Shown here piece after piece: positions 12,035 to 23,342 of a stretch of DNA of 64,000 nucleotides; within the stretch, counting starts at the first letter, position 1; the number at the start of each line of letters is the position of its first letter. A program made the translations under genes and the position numbers. The notes below the pieces were generated by a model that worked only from the letters and a program-made list of their open reading frames with translations, made no database searches and was not told the DNA's origin. Origin of the DNA: Monosiga brevicollis MX1. Its lineage: Eukaryota; Opisthokonta; Choanoflagellata; Craspedida; Salpingoecidae. The stretch covers positions 1,078,207-1,142,206 of the forward strand of contig NW_001865043.1 of NCBI RefSeq assembly GCF_000002865.3, written 5' to 3'.

Positions 12035-12689
12035 TTGTTGCCACTTTGCTGCTTCTGGTTGAGCCACGCCCAAGAGTCAAGCGTGTGGACGAGCAGCTCG
12101 CTTCCCTTCTTTTTAAAAACCTTGTGCATGTGTTATTTGGGTTGCAGTTGGTGTTGGGTTTGCAACCAATCGATAGCTGATCATGGTTTGCGGTCGAATG
12201 AACAAGGGTGTGTGAGTGTGTGTCCAATCTTGGCTTCCGGGAGGATTTTCGGCTAAAAATAGAAGACAGTGGCTGCACGAATAAGGTATAAGGCGACATT
12301 ATATGTGTCATTAGCTGGCATTGCATATTTTAAAAACTGCAAAAACTCAAATATTTACTTCAATAACCTCCTTGGTGACAATCACAGTATTCGTCAACTT
12401 CATCCTGAGGTGTCCTCTTCTTCTCCCTCTGCTCCGCCCCCTCTCTCGCTCATATGCGCGCGGCACATCTCATTGGTCCTTCGGTCACACGGCTGCCCTT
12501 GCCCCGTCCATTTTCAGTTCCTGTCTCTGTCATCGAGTGGATCTGCGGTTGTCTTGCATTGGTCCTAGCTCTCGATCTGCCCGCTGGGTGTTGGCGTTGC
12601 CACAGGCTGGATCTGTGCACAGCTCTGGCGGTTGCCTCCGCGTTTGCGGCGAGTTGTCAAGCGCGGATAGAGTCATCAGTCGCAGCACC
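12035..12689. other. Intergenic region upstream of the PLAC8-like gene
   Basis: About 650 bp between tandem plus-strand genes. The reading frame of the next gene stays open upstream of its ATG (back to about 12321) but contains no upstream ATG, so this is treated as promoter and 5' UTR. Confidence 0.4.
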
Positions 12690-14278
12690 ATGGCAGCGCC
12701 GTCGCATCATGATCAGGTGGTCGATGCCGCGCCTGAGGCCCTGCCACAAAGCATCGACTTTGGTATACCCGCTGAGTTTGAAACCATCGGCCTACCCCAG
12801 CCCACCTACACGACACCCGTGGCCCCACCGTCCCCCAACGATCCTTTTCAGCCACAGGACCTTCCATTGGCGAGCTTACGACAGCCCGCCACAACACCAC
12901 CAAACCCGGTTGCGCCGCCCACCGCCATCGTCGTCCAACCTGCGGCTATGGCTATGCCTGGTTTGGATCCCACCGAAGATTCCACTTCACCCGAATTTCA
13001 GGTGGTGGATCTTTCTGCCGAGACCCCCATCAGCGCCAACTCCTCCGAGCTGGCGCTTGCTGATGGGCCACACATCTCCGAACTTGACAAGTCACAGTCC
13101 TACCGTGATGCCATGGCTAGCTCGCACGGGTCAAGGGACAGCCGACGTCCTGCGCATCATCACGCCAAGTGCCATTCAGCTTGCGATCGGCACCTTCTGG
13201 GCAAGGATTTTGAGCACGGCATCTGTGGCGGATTGACGTGCACGGCCTGTTGCATGTGCCTATGCTGCTTTCCTTGCTTTTACGCCAGCACGGCCGAGCT
13301 GGTGTACGGGGCTGAGACTCGCTCTTCACGTCGCTCGCTCCTCGACATTTGCTGCTTTGGCTGGCTCAATACCCCGTGTCTCCGCGCCGACCTTCGAAAA
13401 AAACTTGGTTATCCCATGCGGCCCCTCAGCGATCTGTTGACGGTTGCTTTCTGCCTGCCCTGCGCTACCTTTCAAATGTTTCAAGAAGCCGGCGGCAACT
13501 TTGATTGCTGGCAAGATGGCAATGACTGCAGTACGTTTTCGAGTGGTCCCTGGCGTCCCATTGAACACATTCGCAACCCAGGGCAAGCACACACCATCTG
13601 CCCTTGAATCGCGTCGAGCTCTCACGATTCTGCCGCACGATTCTGCCTGTTGCTCTTGGCCACTCCAACCTAGACTGCTTGTATGACCCATTCTTTCTAC
13701 ACACGCAGGGACAGCCGGGAAGCGAGAGCTGTTGTCATCCAGCTGCGCTGAATCCCGACTTGGGCTGTTGCCTGTGCCCTCATCGAACCATATGCACCGT
13801 CCCTTGTTGCAACGAGCAGGGTACCTGCGCGGCTGGCATGAGTGACTGCCAATGCCGTTGCGATGCTTGCAGCGGCGGCAACTGCTGCAGCTCTTGCGCG
13901 CCGCGCTGCAGCGCCGATTGTGGCCATCATGGGTGTGGCCTGGGCTGCGGCGAGCAAGCTTGTCTTGAATGCCCCTGTCACAGCTGTCGCACGGAGAGTT
14001 GTGGCAACATGGGCCAAGAATGCGATAACTGTCTCACGGGGCTTGCTCCAATGAACGCCGCGTGTGAAAACTTCTTTGGGGCCTGTTGTGGTGCCTGCGA
14101 GAAGTGCCACTGCTGTCATTGTGACGCTTGTGAAAGCTGTCAGGGATTTTGCAGCTCCTGGGCCCATGAATGCTACGATTGTTGTTGTAATTGTGGCGCA
14201 TGCGAATGCTGTGCAGACGCTTGCGGGGACTGTGGCGATTGTGGGGACTGTGGTGGCTGTGACTGCGGTGGCTGTTGA
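12690..14278 (+). CDS. PLAC8-like Cys-rich protein with a very Cys-rich C-terminal tail
   Basis: Two exons. Exon 1 runs from ATG 12690 to 13530 and exon 2 from 13674 to the TGA at 14278; the A|GTACG...CCTAG|AC junction keeps frame. Residues 1-150 are Pro/Ser/Thr-rich and probably disordered. A PLAC8-like core follows: HGICGGLTCTACCMCLCCFP, then FCLPCATFQMFQEA, matching the FCCPCxxxQMxxE signature. Exon 2 then encodes about 200 residues extremely rich in Cys in CxxC, CC and CGDC patterns, ending in CGDCGDCGGCDCGGC. PLAC8-family proteins (PLAC8, plant PCR/FW2.2) are linked to metal transport and cell-size control. The tail suggests metal binding (inference). It is convergent with the P450 reductase gene. 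Confidence 0.7.
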
Positions 14279-14669
14279 GTGAAGCACGAGGTCATAAATG
14301 GCAGGGAAATCGATCGATGACTCGGAAATGCATTAATTTTTTTGTGCCTTACTCATCTGAACGCTCATGGCATCTCCCATGTGAATTGACAGTTGGAAAT
14401 TCCGTTTGTCATCGCGTGCGGCAAAGTGGACTAGAATAATGATGTGAACAGATTTGCACCAGATCAACTTAACTCTTAAAGGCTTCGGCACCATGTCCAT
14501 CCAGGAGTTCAACAAGCTCAGCAAAGCCCCACGTGAAGGACTGTTCAAAAATACGGCGCAAACAGGATCAAAGTTGCTTGCCAACAACACCAACACCAAC
14601 ACCAACACAACAATTTGATGAATGGGAACACAGCCAACAAAACATGCCAAATAAAGCTTGGGCAGCAGA
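14279..14669. other. Convergent intergenic region (PLAC8-like / POR)
   Basis: About 390 bp between two stop codons. It includes a short CAACAC tandem (14585-14612) and an AATAAA at about 14650. Both 3' UTRs are expected here. Confidence 0.45.
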
Positions 14670-17465
14670 TTATGACCAAACGTCTTGCTGAAAGCGATGC
14701 TTCTCTTCCATGGTCTTGAGAAACTGCAAGGCTTGTTGCTGTGTCTTGTCGCCCATCTCGACCAGAATCTCAATAATGGCCTTGCGGACATCTTGCGCCA
14801 TGTATTTGGCATCACTGCAGATTGGATCAAAGCAGAGATGAGGAAGCGGCACTTGTTGTGTTGGACTAAATGGGCTCAAGTCGGGCGGCAAACAGGTTAA
14901 GCCCAGTGAAACTGACCCGCAAATGTACAGGTGGCCTCCTGCTTGAAGAACACGCCATACATCTTCCTTGCGCTCACGCAGGCGGTGCTGCACATACACC
15001 TTGGTGGCCTATGTACCCGATAAGAATCACAGGTATGAATGCCCAATGAGTCCAATTTAGCTGAATATGATGAGGAAAGAAAGGGAGGAAAGAGGCGACG
15101 GAAAAAAAAGGCCACGGGCCGGAGAAAGCACAGCCGCAGCAAAGCGCACCTGATCGCGGGAGAAAGCCGTATGCAAGCCGCTCAGCGCCTTTTTCATCAC
15201 GGCATCCTCAAACTCGTCGCGGTACATGAAATGCTTGCTCTCGTTTTGACAACCAAAGAAGAGGTGTGTTTCGCCAAACTGCTCTTCTGAATCTGCTTGT
15301 ATCGGGTTGGGAATGCGTGAGTATGAGAGGTATCATGGACTTGGCCTGTTCGAGTGGTGGCTTGACTCTACGCTCCAAACTTGGCCTTGACTAACCTTGC
15401 ATGAGGAACAAACGTTCCTGGATAAAGCCACGAAAGGGGGCAACGCCGGTGCCCGGGCCGATCATGATCATGGGTACCTTGGGCTTGCGTGGCAGGCTAG
15501 AGGAAGCGCCAAGATAATCCCCACGCAGGACGATCAGTGCACACAAAAGTGGGTCAGTGCAGGGTTGCTGAGTGGGCTCGGAAAAGGAAGCGCAGGCTGA
15601 GATGGGGTGGCGTACCGGAAAGTGGAGCGGCGAACAAACATGGGGACACGATCGGTGTCCAGCGCCAAGCGACAGAACCAGGTGGTGGCCACACCCTCAA
15701 CCGTCGTATCCGCACCGTTCTTGTAGGTGACGATGGCCACCGTCATGTGTATCCGGTCGGGGTTGGTTTTGCTGCTGCTGCTGATCGAGTAGTAGCGGGG
15801 CTGCATGCGCGGCAACAACTCCAGCAGATGGTCGATGGGCATCTCCACGGACGAGAACTCGGCCAGGACCTGTGGGCGCAGCATCGGTTGCAACAAGAGT
15901 GCTTGATTAGCAAGCATGCGTTGCGAGAAACTTTTGAATGTTCCTTCGCTCTCCGCACACGTTCAGAGGGCGAGGTCACGAAAACATGGACACGGGGGCA
16001 GGGATAGCCGCGCTCTTGGCAAGGCAACGTACGTCGAGGATGGTGAGGTGACGGTTATGAATGTGCTTGTTGTATTCGCTGCGGCCTTGCTTGCTGCAAA
16101 GAAAGGCGAGGCGCTCCTTCTGCTGTTCATCCTTGGCGTACTGCACCATCTCAGCAATGATATTGAGAGAGGGGGTGTGTGTCAGCTCGACGTAGTGGCT
16201 CAGGGCTGTGCGATACGTGCACGGGCAGGGGAAGGGGGTGCTCTTGCGGGTGAAGGTATCGACGGCTTGCAGCTGGAAAATGTCATCAAGGGGAACTTGC
16301 AAGCGCTCGGCGACAGCCTGGACCAGGGAAGCGTTGTTGGTGGGGTAGACGGCTGCGTGGTCACCGGCAGTGTAGCGAATGCCCGAGCCAGAGATGTCGA
16401 GCTCAATGTGCAAGCAGCTGCGCCCTTCATCCTTGTACAGCTCGCGGCGCACACGGATTGGGGCCAGAAAGGGGTTCTTCTGGCTGTATGGCGGGCGCTG
16501 ATGTTTGAACGAGTTGGCAATGGCAGGTTCACCGGTGAACACCTTCTTGCGCTCGTCCACGGGCACCAGCTGATACGTGCGGAAGGAGGCGCTGATGGCG
16601 TTGGCATCCTTGCCCATGAGCTCGCAGACGGCGGACCAGAGCAAGTCCTTCCATTCCAGAAAATCCTCTTCCAGGTTCACGTCGTCATCACCCATGCCCA
16701 CCTGGGGACGCAAGGGAAAGGGCATGATTGGGGTGAGAGCATCGGAGTGAGCATAAGCAAGGGCAAGGGCAAGGGCATGGGCAAGGCGGATAAGGCGGGC
16801 AACACAGGCCAAAGAAGTCCACTCGCGGAGTTTGCCGAAGGCCAGCAGAGCGTGGCCGAAGACAAAAGACTGACATCAATGAGACGGCGGCCACCACCGG
16901 CCTTGAGCTTGTCGTCCACAAAGGTGGCCATGGCGTTGAAGTGCTCGTAGGTCTTGTTGCCAAGGCCAAAGACGGCGTAGTTGACATTCTCGAGCCAGTC
17001 GTTCTCCTCCTCCGTCTTCTCTTCCAGGAGGTCGTGGAAGGCTTGGGCGTTGTCGGTGGGCTCGCCTTCACCGTACGTGGCCAGGCAGAAGAGGGCAACA
17101 GCGTTTTCGATGGTACTGAGCTCGGAGAGCTGCGTCATGTCCGCATCCTGGGGGTCAATGACTAGAGCCTTGATACCATAGCGCTTCGCTTCGCCAGCAA
17201 GACGCATGGCAAAGTCTTCTGCGGTACCAGTCTGGGAGCCATAGAAGATGACGATTTGAGCTTCGGCTTCCTTCATCTTGGCGACAAAGTCGTCATCATT
17301 GCTGTTGAAGAAGCTGCTGCCAGGTTCGCGCGGGGTCATGAGGTTGGAGCCAGGCGCCGACGTGATGCCGCTAGATGACCACTTTGAAAAGTAGTTGACA
17401 AGAAAGTACACGATGCCGCCCGCCAGCAGCGTCAGGGCGGCCATATCCAGGAGGTCCAGCTCCAT
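14670..17465 (-). CDS. POR: NADPH-cytochrome P450 reductase
   Basis: Transfers electrons from NADPH through FAD and FMN to microsomal P450s. Exons on the minus strand: 17465-16875, 16701-16033, 15869-15616, then about 15530-15395, 15290-15165, 15010-14925 and 14825-14670. The N-terminus [17 protein letters not shown] forms an ER membrane anchor. FMN domain motifs are [27 protein letters not shown] and [14 protein letters not shown]. The linker [13 protein letters not shown] spans a splice junction. FAD motif [14 protein letters not shown] motif [16 protein letters not shown] and the terminal DVWS match animal POR closely. A TTTTGTAG acceptor just upstream of the ATG suggests a spliced 5' leader, or an upstream exon with another hydrophobic stretch (MRHDLLSVAWPLWLML); the chosen start is therefore provisional. 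Confidence 0.93.
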
Positions 17466-18802
17466 GGCGTCTGTTGCTACAAAAGACACAAGATAAAACA
17501 CGCCAAACAGCGACAGCATGAGCCACAATGGCCACGCGACTGAAAGCAGATCATGGCGCATAGCGCCCTTTCGCGCATGGACGGAGGGATCCACAAACGT
17601 GGGTGGGGTGGGGTAACGGCAGCCGCAAGCCCCCTTCCACAGACACTGACCAGAGAATCAAAAGGTTCACACGCGAGTACTCCTAGCAAGCGATCTTGGT
17701 TCCTAAAAGCCCCCCCCCTCTGCCTCTGCGGAGAGAGATAAAGAACCGGAGATCTGTCTATCGAGCCTCCAAGCGACAAGTCTCGACGTGCCTGTCGCTG
17801 CCGTCGAAGAACCACAGAGAGAGAAGAGAGAGATAATAGAGAGAGAGAGAGATAATAGAGAGAGAGACTTTAGACTTTGAGAAAGAGAGAAGACTTTGTT
17901 CAGATGTCATGTTGTCACGTTGTCACTCGTCACAACATCTTATTCGTTCTGCAAGCATTATGAAACGCACAAAACGTGTTTCTGGCCCTGATATGGCAGC
18001 TTATCGGCTTATCGGCTTATCGGCTTATCGGCGGGGCGGAGAGCGTCGATGCACCCCTTGACACAGCCCTTGACGCAACCCTTCCCTTCATAAGTTGGGG
18101 TGGGGGCACGATCAAGCTTTTTTATTTTCGAGTGCTTGACGGAGTTGGAGGGGGGTCCGTCCCTTCGAGCAGGCGGTCGCTCCTTCTATCTGATTCTTCA
18201 TCGAAACTTAGGGAGCAGTGCTTTTGCACACTTTTTCGTGCTTGTACAAACAAGGGGATCAAGGTCAAGGTTAAGAAGGTCTGGACCACCTCCGACGCGG
18301 ACCCTTTTCTCGCTGGCCAAGCAGCAGTGTGTGACCATTGTGGCTGCAGAGTAGAAGGAGCTGCGGGGCAAAGCACGGCTGAGCGCGTCGCGGCTGTTGG
18401 TACGCTGCCATGATGGCCGTGTGCACAGCTCGGGGATTGGAGGAGCGCAATACCGCCAAAACGCGTTAATAATCACACTATATAAACTCAAAGTGTAACA
18501 TACATCACACACACAATCACCGACCGAGGGCAGGGCACGTGGTGGCATTGGGTCAGGCCATGATGTAAGTCAGGTCATTTCATCTGACATTTGATGCTTA
18601 AAAGTGTTTTACTTTTCCATCTGTGATGACAAATCGGCGATGAGGCGAGTTGTGGAACTTGTTGAAGAATAAGATGAGGTTTGTGTAGAAATTCATGCGG
18701 AACATTGGGGTGGAAGGTGCATTGACAAATCGAGTTTTCAACGTCATTTTAAGACTTGGTGCTGTTGTTGTGGTTGCGGTTGCGGTGCTGGCTCCGGCGG
18801 GC
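17466..18802. promoter_or_regulatory. Divergent intergenic region (POR / JmjC)
   Basis: About 1.3 kb. It contains GA-rich stretches (17816-17890) and a GGCTTATC tandem (17998-18031). ORFs on both strands at about 18100-18430 show no recognisable domain, so none is called. An in-frame upstream ATG for the JmjC gene lies at 18695. Confidence 0.45.
17998..18031. repeat. Short tandem repeat, unit CTTATCGG
   Basis: Four near-perfect copies of an 8-bp unit in the POR/JmjC intergenic region. Confidence 0.9.
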
Positions 18803-20951
18803 ATGGCGTCGCGATCCTGGCTCCTGCTGCTGGTCGTGGCCTGGGGCGCCACGGGGCCAGCGCTGGCTGGCCATGTTGCGGACGATGAGCACGTCCTGAC
18901 CATGACCTTTGCCAAGTTTGTGGCCCTTGCGGTGAGATCGCCTCTGTTTCTTTCGGCCAACTCGTTGGACCATGTCTCACCCTCATGTCCCTGCACCGAC
19001 ATTTCAACGCGCTCCCCACCCCCTTGTTCTGTTGCTCATCAGGCCCGCCCGGAGCAACCCATTCACGTCACCCACCTGCCACCCGAAGCCACGCCCGCCT
19101 GGTTGGACCTGTCTCTTCTCAGCCAGCGCACGCACCCCGTCAAATATCTGCAGCAGGTTGATCTAAACCCCCACTGATCGCTCCCCCGCCCCACCACACG
19201 CTGGAGGGGCCTGGTCATGATTGTTGCGCCCACGCCTGTCCGTCCCTTTGCGTGTCGCCTCACTTGCTGTACGTTTCCTCATTCGGGTACTGGCGCGATG
19301 GCGGACGGACTGGCCGGCCAATCTTACACTTGAATTGTGGCTTGTCGTCGTGATACCAATATTCGGGCACAGTACTTGGTCGATGAGCTGCAGCGCGATG
19401 ACGCCAGCACTTTTATTTATGCCAGCGGCCCCGCACACGAGCTGCTAGCGGCCAATGACGCACAGCGTTTGAACGCTACGCTCCGTGCCACCTGGCCCGA
19501 GGCATTCCTCGACGTAGAAGACCGAGTCCAAGCCAATGTTTGGATTGGTAGCGCTGGTGTTGTTGCTGATACCCACTACGACACCTCGGACAACTTTTAT
19601 CAGGTAGGAAAAACGCGATTTGACCCGCCTCTGCGCTCGGCAAGGGGGGCTGCCGCGTCCTTCCCTTGGCTCGCGCCTTTTTTGCAGCACCATCCGCGAT
19701 CCTTTCTTTCATGCTGCATCCATGCATTCGTTTGTTAGGTGCTGCACGGACGCAAGACTTTCTATTTGAATCCTCCCCGCCAGCTGGCCGAGGCCTATCT
19801 GTTTCCAACCCTCCATCCTAATTACCGACAGTCTTCGGTACGACCAGCCTGAGGTCCCCACACTCAATTCGAGCCACCACTCGTGCAGGCTGTATCTCTT
19901 GCCCAGGCTGGCTCCAGAGCTCGCCTGAAGCAGACAAACCAGTGAGCAAACAAACAAAATCAACATTCAGGCGCCTGTGGACTCACCACGACTTGGCGAG
20001 GGCTCTCAGTTAGGTTACGGCACTGCAGATGATGTGCACCTTCGTACCGAGGCGCACGTCATTCATCTTCAAGCAGGCGATGCCTTGTATCTCCCGGCGT
20101 ACTGGCTGCACAGCGTCAGGTCGGAGGTAAGGGCCTTGCTCATGCACGCGCCAAGTTTGGGTATCGCCTCACTTTGGGTTGATTTACCATGTGCCATCGA
20201 GCCTGTGGCCGGCCTCACGATGTCTGGTGCACTTGTGGCCATAGACCATTTCATTGAGCGTCAATGGCTGGGTGGCCTCGCCAGCCTTTCGTCTGGCCGA
20301 GATGATTTTCACATCAGCCATCCCTTTTGAAGCCCACTGGTTGCCCTGCTATCAGGTCGGCGCCTGCCTTCGCTGGGCACTCTGCTCCGACCGTGCGCCT
20401 CCGCGGATCCCTCGTTTGCGCTTTCAACCCTGTGTGTGCTCACCAAAGCTACTTGCAAATGTATCAGTTTCAAGCACTGCTCGTGTATCTGCAAACTTTG
20501 GGCAATGAGCTTCATCTGATGTTGAGTCGCGAATGGAAGCATGTCGAACTCAAGCGATTTTATTTTCTGCGCCAAGACATGCTTGAGCATGGCACAAAAC
20601 GGTTGGTGTTTGTATGCACACGTGCACCCCTTTGGCCATGCATCGGGTTGAGTTTAACTGCTTCTGCTGCCTGCGGCTGATTCTAGGCTGGCAACCCATG
20701 CGGCGCTGTGCGCCGGGGATGGCCGCTGTCAGCTCACGTCTTCTGATGCCCAAAATATCAAAAAGCAGGCACGCGAAATTGCCCACATCTTTCACGGCAT
20801 GCACATCGAAGTGGCCCGACTGCACTTTCACAATTACTTGGAGCAACTTTTGCGAATGCTCTATGGTGACACGGCGGTGGGCTGGGTCTTGTATGCGTGC
20901 GAAGCGCGCATGATGCAGTTTTGGCGCACTGCTCTTCACGACGAACTGTAA
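18803..20951 (+). CDS. JmjC-domain (cupin) oxygenase with predicted signal peptide
   Basis: Eight exons. Exon 1 (ATG 18803-18931) encodes MASRSWLLLLVVAWG...ALAG, a typical signal peptide. Then come 19043-19154, 19374-19603, about 19738-19836, 19970-20128, 20252-20356, 20466-20600 and 20687-20951. The JmjC core reads NVWIGSAGVVADTHYDTSDN then FYQVLHGRKTFYL, giving HxD, and LPAYWLHSVRSE gives the distal His. All three iron ligands and the FYL segment are present, so it should be active. The C-terminal 150 residues (FQALLVYLQTLGNELHLML ... LTSSDAQNIKKQAREIAHIF ... LLRMLYGD) look helical and were not recognised. JmjC proteins without chromatin domains hydroxylate proteins; a signal peptide points to the ER lumen, as for human JMJD8 (inference). 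An alternative start at 18695 would add about 36 residues ahead of the signal-like segment. Confidence 0.78.
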
Positions 20952-21270
20952 TCGCTCGTTGCTTCCTGCTGCCCTTGGCTGACGACGGCAGCAAGATCGT
21001 TCGTTCACATGGCAATTATTATTTCAGATGCAAACCGATGCTGCACCGTCTCTTGGGTCGTCTGTCTCGGGTTAAAACATGCTTCCGCAAGCCCTGTGCT
21101 CGTGCCCCGTAGCAATTGTCTCACGGTCCAAGTCTGGTGCTCAGATGCGGGTGCGCTCGTACTCATTGGGGTCGGCTTGGCGCATAAGGGTTCTACATGA
21201 ACACATGCAAGAGACGTAGGGCAATCTGTGAGCCGCGCAGGTTTTGAGACCAGGACGGTGAGCCCGCACG

Positions 21271-21442
21271 TCAGCCATACCGGGCGGAGGGAGGAGCAGG
21301 ACCGCGCAAGTCCGGTTCCACGTAAGGAAGTTGCTCGAGGCCGGCTAGCGCTAGCATTTCGGCCTGAAATTGTTCATTGGCATCGACATAGCCTTGTTGG
21401 GCCAGGAGCGAGACCACATATTCTGCGTCTATTGATGTTAAA
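21271..21442 (-). CDS. Possible last exon of a gene interrupted by the assembly gap
   Basis: Read on the minus strand, a good acceptor (TTTTGCTTTTAACATCAATAG) precedes an open frame encoding YVVSLLAQQGYVDANEQFQA and PYVEPDLRGPAPPSARYG before a stop at 21271. The amino-acid composition looks coding. No upstream exon can be found because the sequence is cut by the N gap. Product not recognised; it could also be non-coding. Confidence 0.3.
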
Positions 21443-21486
21443 AGCAAAAGGGATGCCCGACGACAGGCAGCAAGGATGAAGTGAAC

Positions 21487-21536
21487 NNNNNNNNNNNNNN
21501 NNNNNNNNNNNNNNNNNNNNNNNNNNNNNNNNNNNN
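21487..21536. other. Assembly gap (50 N)
   Basis: Run of 50 N, flanked by GA-rich low-complexity sequence on the right. True length unknown. Confidence 0.99.
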
Positions 21537-21566
21537 CGGTTTGAGAAAGAGAGAGAAATAAAGAGC

Positions 21567-21601
<35 letters not shown>

Positions 21602-22091
21602 GTAGAGAGCGTTGTGGTTTCTTTTATATTTTGTCGAGCTCTGCTTGAATGTGTGTGTGAAAAGAGGAGAGGAGGGGGGGATGCTGCCGAGTCTGGGCTC
21701 AACCCCGCTTCTGACGTGCGCACTTGAGGAGAGGGGAGGCCTCGGAGATAAGAGAGAGGCGTGCGTGCGAGCGTGTGTGTTGAGTGCACATTGAACGACC
21801 TTTTTCTTGGGTTGGATGTTATCTGAATTTTGTGTCATTCACCTCACCGTTCGCGCCTTTGTACACTCTCGCAGCTCGCTCTCTGGCCTACTCTGTATCG
21901 GCACTTGTACCTGGCCCCAGTCCATACTCCGACCTATCTTTTCAATCCAAGACGGGGCACGCTTTGGAGCGAGTCCACTTTGCAGCTCGCAGCCGAGTCT
22001 CAAGGAGTTGACGACCTTCATCTGCAGCAGTTGTGCACGAGTGAAGCCGCTATTCGCTCTCCGACAGCATCGAGTGCTGGCCACCGTCGTC

Positions 22092-23342
22092 ATGACCAAA
22101 AAGAAGAAGGGGGCGCAGCGCAGCTTGGAGGAAGCCCGCGAACACTCCAAAGAAGTATATCGTCACTTTGACCTACCTGTTGTACGTCCCGGCGCACCTG
22201 CAATGCGTGTTCTTTTATAAATGCATCCGTGTCCCCGAATTGTCTTGACCTTCCTGATGCCTGCCGTGTTTCTGCGCCCGCTTCATCACACACATTCTTA
22301 CACGCGGCGTGTTGGGTAGCTTGAAGGTGACCAGTATTATGTTGAGCGACTTCTTGATCGACGCAAAACCAAGGCACGCCGGGGCAAGCCAGCCGAGGAG
22401 CTATTTCTGGTCAAGTGGATAGGGTTTCCCGATGAAGAAAGCACTTGGGAGCCTCGGTCCAACATTCCCGAGGATATTGTGACTGATTTTGAAACAATGC
22501 TGGCTAGTACCAAGGCCAAGCGACCATCTTCCACAGCACCCAGCCACTCGGGCTCACCCAATACCAAGCGAGCAAAGCCGCCGAGCACAGCTTCCTCGGA
22601 CGCCCAAGATCAGAGCGCAGCGACAGTCGATGCAGGCCAAACGTCGCCCAAGACCCCCCGCCCACCGAGTACCGATCCAACCGCTCCTTCCCCTAATGCC
22701 GTAGCTGCTGTGCAGACCTCACACGGTGCAAGCCCATTGGCTGGACCTAACATGGGGCCGAACAACGGCCTGCCGCGCCCACCGCCCGGCCAACCACCAG
22801 CGGCGTTGGCCGAACACAATCGGCGCTTTCCGGGCCCCACACCAGCCTCCGCTGATACCACCCCTAGTCCTGCCGCCCACCTACCCAAGGGGATCGTCCT
22901 GCTCAAATGCAGCTTGCCCACATGCAGCAACTTTGAGCATCGCCAATCCGAGGTGAGTGACTAGATCTTCGCGGGCCCGTTTGACTCGATCATGCATCCT
23001 TATGCTTCATCCGTATTGCAGTTCAAAGTTTGCGAGGCGTGTCGCAATGCCTATCGGCGAACCATTCCCTACTGTTCCAAGGAGTGCCAGCGCAAAGATT
23101 GGGCCAACCATCGTCTTTTGTGCGCCCATCGTTCCAACTCATCAAAGCAGCAAACCCCCAAAACGGACCTGTCTGCTGCCGGTACGTGCCCTTCGCTTTT
23201 TCGTTCTCCGAGGGGCTTGCCAGCAAGTCCTTGCTGCAATTTCCAACCTTGTGGTAGTGCTTGTGTGCGTTGATCAAAGCTCATGTTGCCATCCCTCTGT
23301 TTTCATTTAGCAGTAGAAACTGTGCGTTCCGTAAAGGCGTAG
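22092..23342 (+). CDS. Chromodomain + MYND zinc-finger protein
   Basis: Four exons: 22092 to about 22181 (MTKKKKGAQRSLEEAREHSK), about 22321-22953, 23022-23181, and a short last exon ending AVETVRSVKA with TAG at 23340-23342. The chromodomain (about residues 33-85) reads YYVERLLDRR...ELFLVKWIGFPDEESTWEP, with the aromatic cage positions (Tyr, KW, GF) filled as in HP1/Polycomb-type methyl-lysine readers. A Pro/Ser/Thr-rich linker of about 130 residues follows. Then comes a complete MYND finger across the exon 2/3 junction: KCSLPTCSNFE..., KVCEACRNAYRR, IPYCSKECQRKDWANHRLLC. MYND domains bind proline-rich partners. A nuclear chromatin adaptor role is inferred from the two domains. Confidence 0.85.

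Larger units (their letters stand above)
20952..22091. other. Intergenic region with assembly gap
   Basis: Contains a 50-N gap (21487-21536), flanking GA-rich sequence (21540-21605) and an orphan minus-strand exon (annotated separately). The remainder up to 22091 is probably promoter and 5' UTR of the chromo-MYND gene. Confidence 0.5.

Noticed and set aside
13697-14287. 196-residue minus-strand open frame (Ala/Thr-rich)
   Set aside because: Mirror of the Cys-rich exon of the PLAC8-like gene; Cys/Gly codons read backwards give Ala/Thr.
15916-16950. 344-residue plus-strand open frame
   Set aside because: Lies antisense to conserved POR exons; composition follows the complementary strand and no domain is visible.
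17976-18548. Overlapping open frames on both strands upstream of the JmjC gene
   Set aside because: No recognisable motif, no convincing splice partners; likely intergenic.
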